Below are positions 62,554-64,000 of a stretch of DNA of 64,000 nt, in pieces. The position numbers were made by a program, and so were the translations under genes. This DNA is from Acidimicrobiia bacterium. Lineage in GTDB: Bacteria; Actinomycetota; Acidimicrobiia; Spongiisociales; UBA11373. Numbering within the stretch: position 1 is the first letter of the stretch; every line of letters starts with the position of its first letter. The notes below the pieces were generated by a model that made no database searches, had not been told where the DNA came from, and was given only the letters and a program-made list of their open reading frames with translations. The stretch lies in the NCBI GenBank assembly GCA_029263095.1, contig JAJCYA010000041.1, positions 36,004-100,003 of the forward strand. The letters run 5' to 3'.

Positions 62554-62559
62554 ACTATA
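62554..62559 (-). promoter_or_regulatory. Predicted -10 box of the toxin-antitoxin operon
   Basis: TATAGT on the minus strand lies 12 bases before the antitoxin ATG, so the transcript would start within a few bases of the start codon or be leaderless. Repeated TACT steps around it may be the antitoxin operator. Confidence 0.45.
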
Positions 62560-62752
62560 GGTATGACTGGGTAGCTACCCCTCGTCACCTCAGGAAGCGG
62601 TGAACTGAAACCAGCAATCGAAGCATGGATCGCTCGGACCGCCCACACATGTGTGAGTTTGATGAAGAGGTTCCCCGTCTCGAGTCCTATTCGGCCTCGA
62701 ATCCCTCCGCATGGTCGTCTTGTTGCCACAGACCCGGCAACAAGGCTCTTTG

Positions 62753-63727
62753 TTACATCGTCAGTGCCATGACCGCCTTTTGGGCGTGGAGGCGGTTCTC
62801 GGCCTGGTCAAAGACCCGGCTCCAACGGCCGTCGATCACGGCATCTGCCACTTCGACGTTGCGGTCGGCCGGGAGCGGGTGCATGTAGATGGCATCCTCG
62901 TCGGCCATCTCCATGCGGCGTGGATCGACGATCCAGTCGCTGTACTGCTCGGCAATCTTGGCGGACTCCTCGTGGTCGGAGGTGGTCAGCATCGAGCCCC
63001 AGGCCTTTGCGTAGACGACATCGGCTCCGGCCATACCTTCTTCGAAGTCTTCGACGATCTCGAAGCTGCCGTGAGCGGCCTTGGCGTTCTCGGTGGCCTG
63101 GGCGACGATCTCGGGCATCAGCTTGAACTCGGGGGGCCTGGTCAGCCGGACGTTGGCGCCGTAGCGAGTCATCAACAGAATCAAGCTCTGCGGAACGCTG
63201 ATCGGCTTCTGGTAGCTGGCTGCGTACGCGTAGCTCATGTTGATCGTCAGCTTCGAAGGATCACCCTTCTGCTCGATGATCGTGAGCAGATCGGCGAGCG
63301 CCTGGTGTGGGTGGAATTGGTCGCACTGCATGTTGAGCACCGGTACCCGGCTGGCCTCCGCGACCGCCCGGATGTACTGATTGCCGATACCCCAGTCGAC
63401 CTGGCGGATGGCGATCCCGTCGCCATAACGGCCGAGGATCTCGCCGATCTCCTTCCAGGTGTCACCGTGGCCGATCTGGGTGGACGAGCTGTCGAGGAAC
63501 ATGGCGTGGCCGCCCAGCTGCGCCATTCCCGCTTCGAAGCTGGCGCGGGTACGGGTGCTGGAGAAGAAGAAGAGCATCTCCAGGACCTTGTCGCGCAGCA
63601 GGGCGTGATCCTCGCCCAAGGCCCGCCGCCGTTTCAGGTCGAGGGCGACATCCATGACCGTGTCGAGTTCGTCCTTGGTCCACTCCTGTGTCGTGATCAT
63701 GTCTCGTCCGTGCAAGTGCGTCTGCAT
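62753..63727 (-). CDS. ygeW: YgeW-like knotted carbamoyltransferase
   Basis: 324 residues of the aspartate/ornithine carbamoyltransferase superfamily. The carbamoyl-phosphate loop is FFSSTRTRASFEAGMAQLGG, followed by CDQFHPHQALADLLTI and MHPLPADRNVEV. The SSTQIGHGDTWKEIGEIL and SYAYAASYQKP segments fit the YgeW group, found with ssnA, xdhD and ygfK in purine degradation clusters. It is thought to form carbamoyl phosphate from a ureido compound made from the purine ring. ATG 63727 has AGGAG upstream. It continues the cluster after the 58-62.5 kb interruption. Confidence 0.87.
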   Translation of the reverse strand: MQTHLHGRDMITTQEWTKDELDTVMDVALDLKRRRALGEDHALLRDKVLEMLFFFSSTRTRASFEAGMAQLGGHAMFLDSSSTQIGHGDTWKEIGEILGRYGDGIAIRQVDWGIGNQYIRAVAEASRVPVLNMQCDQFHPHQALADLLTIIEQKGDPSKLTINMSYAYAASYQKPISVPQSLILLMTRYGANVRLTRPPEFKLMPEIVAQATENAKAAHGSFEIVEDFEEGMAGADVVYAKAWGSMLTTSDHEESAKIAEQYSDWIVDPRRMEMADEDAIYMHPLPADRNVEVADAVIDGRWSRVFDQAENRLHAQKAVMALTM

Positions 63728-63769
63728 TTGTGCTCCTTGTGTTGTGCCGACCCGTCTGGTTGGGGCCGG

Positions 63770-64000
63770 TCACCCTCCTGCCTTCGTTCTCATCACCCCG
63801 AGGCGCAACAGGTCGTCGCGAAACATCGATCTTGCATGGACCAGGGGCTGACCTTCGTTGCTGAAACCCGTCTCGTCGAAACTGATCGCGGCTGTGCCCG
63901 ATTCGACGCCAAGCAGTTTGGCCCACTCTTCGGTGAGAATGATCGGAACGATCTCCGATACGTAGTAGGCGAGTTGGTTGCCGGTGTGCTGCTCGAGGAA
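63770..64000 (-). CDS. GntR/HutC-type regulator, UTRA domain end, partial
   Basis: The last 76 residues of a protein running off the right edge. Its C-terminal segments GTAAISFDETGFSNEGQPLVHA and SMFRDDLLRLGVMR fit the UTRA ligand domain of HutC-type GntR regulators. Its stop is 42 bases before ygeW, so it is in the same operon. It is a different regulator type from the FCD protein at 39028. Confidence 0.75.
   Translation of the reverse strand, partial: FLEQHTGNQLAYYVSEIVPIILTEEWAKLLGVESGTAAISFDETGFSNEGQPLVHARSMFRDDLLRLGVMRTKAGG

Overview
The window is GC-rich, densely coding DNA, with GTG and TTG starts frequent and four-base ATGA/GTGA overlaps between genes. Likely F420-linked families (luciferase-like oxidoreductase, PPOX protein, DDN-type protein), BMP lipoproteins with Thr/Ala-rich linkers and several acyl-CoA operons point to an actinobacterium, possibly an Acidimicrobiia relative; this is inference from gene content. 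Two in-frame UGA codons in glycine-reductase genes indicate that the cell makes selenoproteins.

Left part (1-28.6 kb): the 3' end of a molybdenum hydroxylase gene with a cyclase and an alcohol dehydrogenase; a reverse operon of MFS transporter, PHP hydrolase and LLM oxidoreductase; an archaeal-type glyceraldehyde-3-phosphate dehydrogenase/phosphoglycerate kinase pair; a TetR-flanked forward acyl-CoA operon (10.6-15.6 kb); a facing ten-gene reverse operon (24.5-16.7 kb) with a BKACE enzyme, two DUF35 proteins and two thiolase-fold proteins that lack the thiolase cysteine; then a sensor kinase, malic enzyme and a YhhN membrane protein.

Centre (28.5-44.9 kb): grdE-grdB-grdC-grdA of a glycine/sarcosine/betaine-reductase type system plus an aldehyde dehydrogenase; then dehydrogenase, FGGY kinase, class I aldolase, flavin reductase, VOC protein and an FCD-type GntR regulator; then a complete BMP-type ABC importer. 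Four intergenic sites share GGTCTGACCnTnnGACC, one ahead of each transcription block, so these genes look like one regulon. A reasonable reading is import of a polyol- or sugar-like compound, oxidation, phosphorylation, aldol cleavage, aldehyde oxidation and reductive cleavage by the selenoprotein system. The substrate is not visible in the sequence.

Right part (44.9-64 kb): genes of the selenium-associated purine degradation pathway (xdhD-ssnA-ygfK on the minus strand; ygeW and a partial GntR/UTRA regulator at the right edge), a divergent regulator that joins a thiamine-binding-type domain to a YheO/DauR-type HTH, and a second BMP-type importer. Between these two parts, 58-62.5 kb looks like inserted or decaying DNA: an exact 19-bp direct repeat brackets 3.2 kb holding a broken gene and a lipoprotein gene, followed by a DDN-type gene and a MazEF-like toxin-antitoxin pair. 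Purine fermentation can yield glycine, so the two selenium-linked modules may be metabolically connected.
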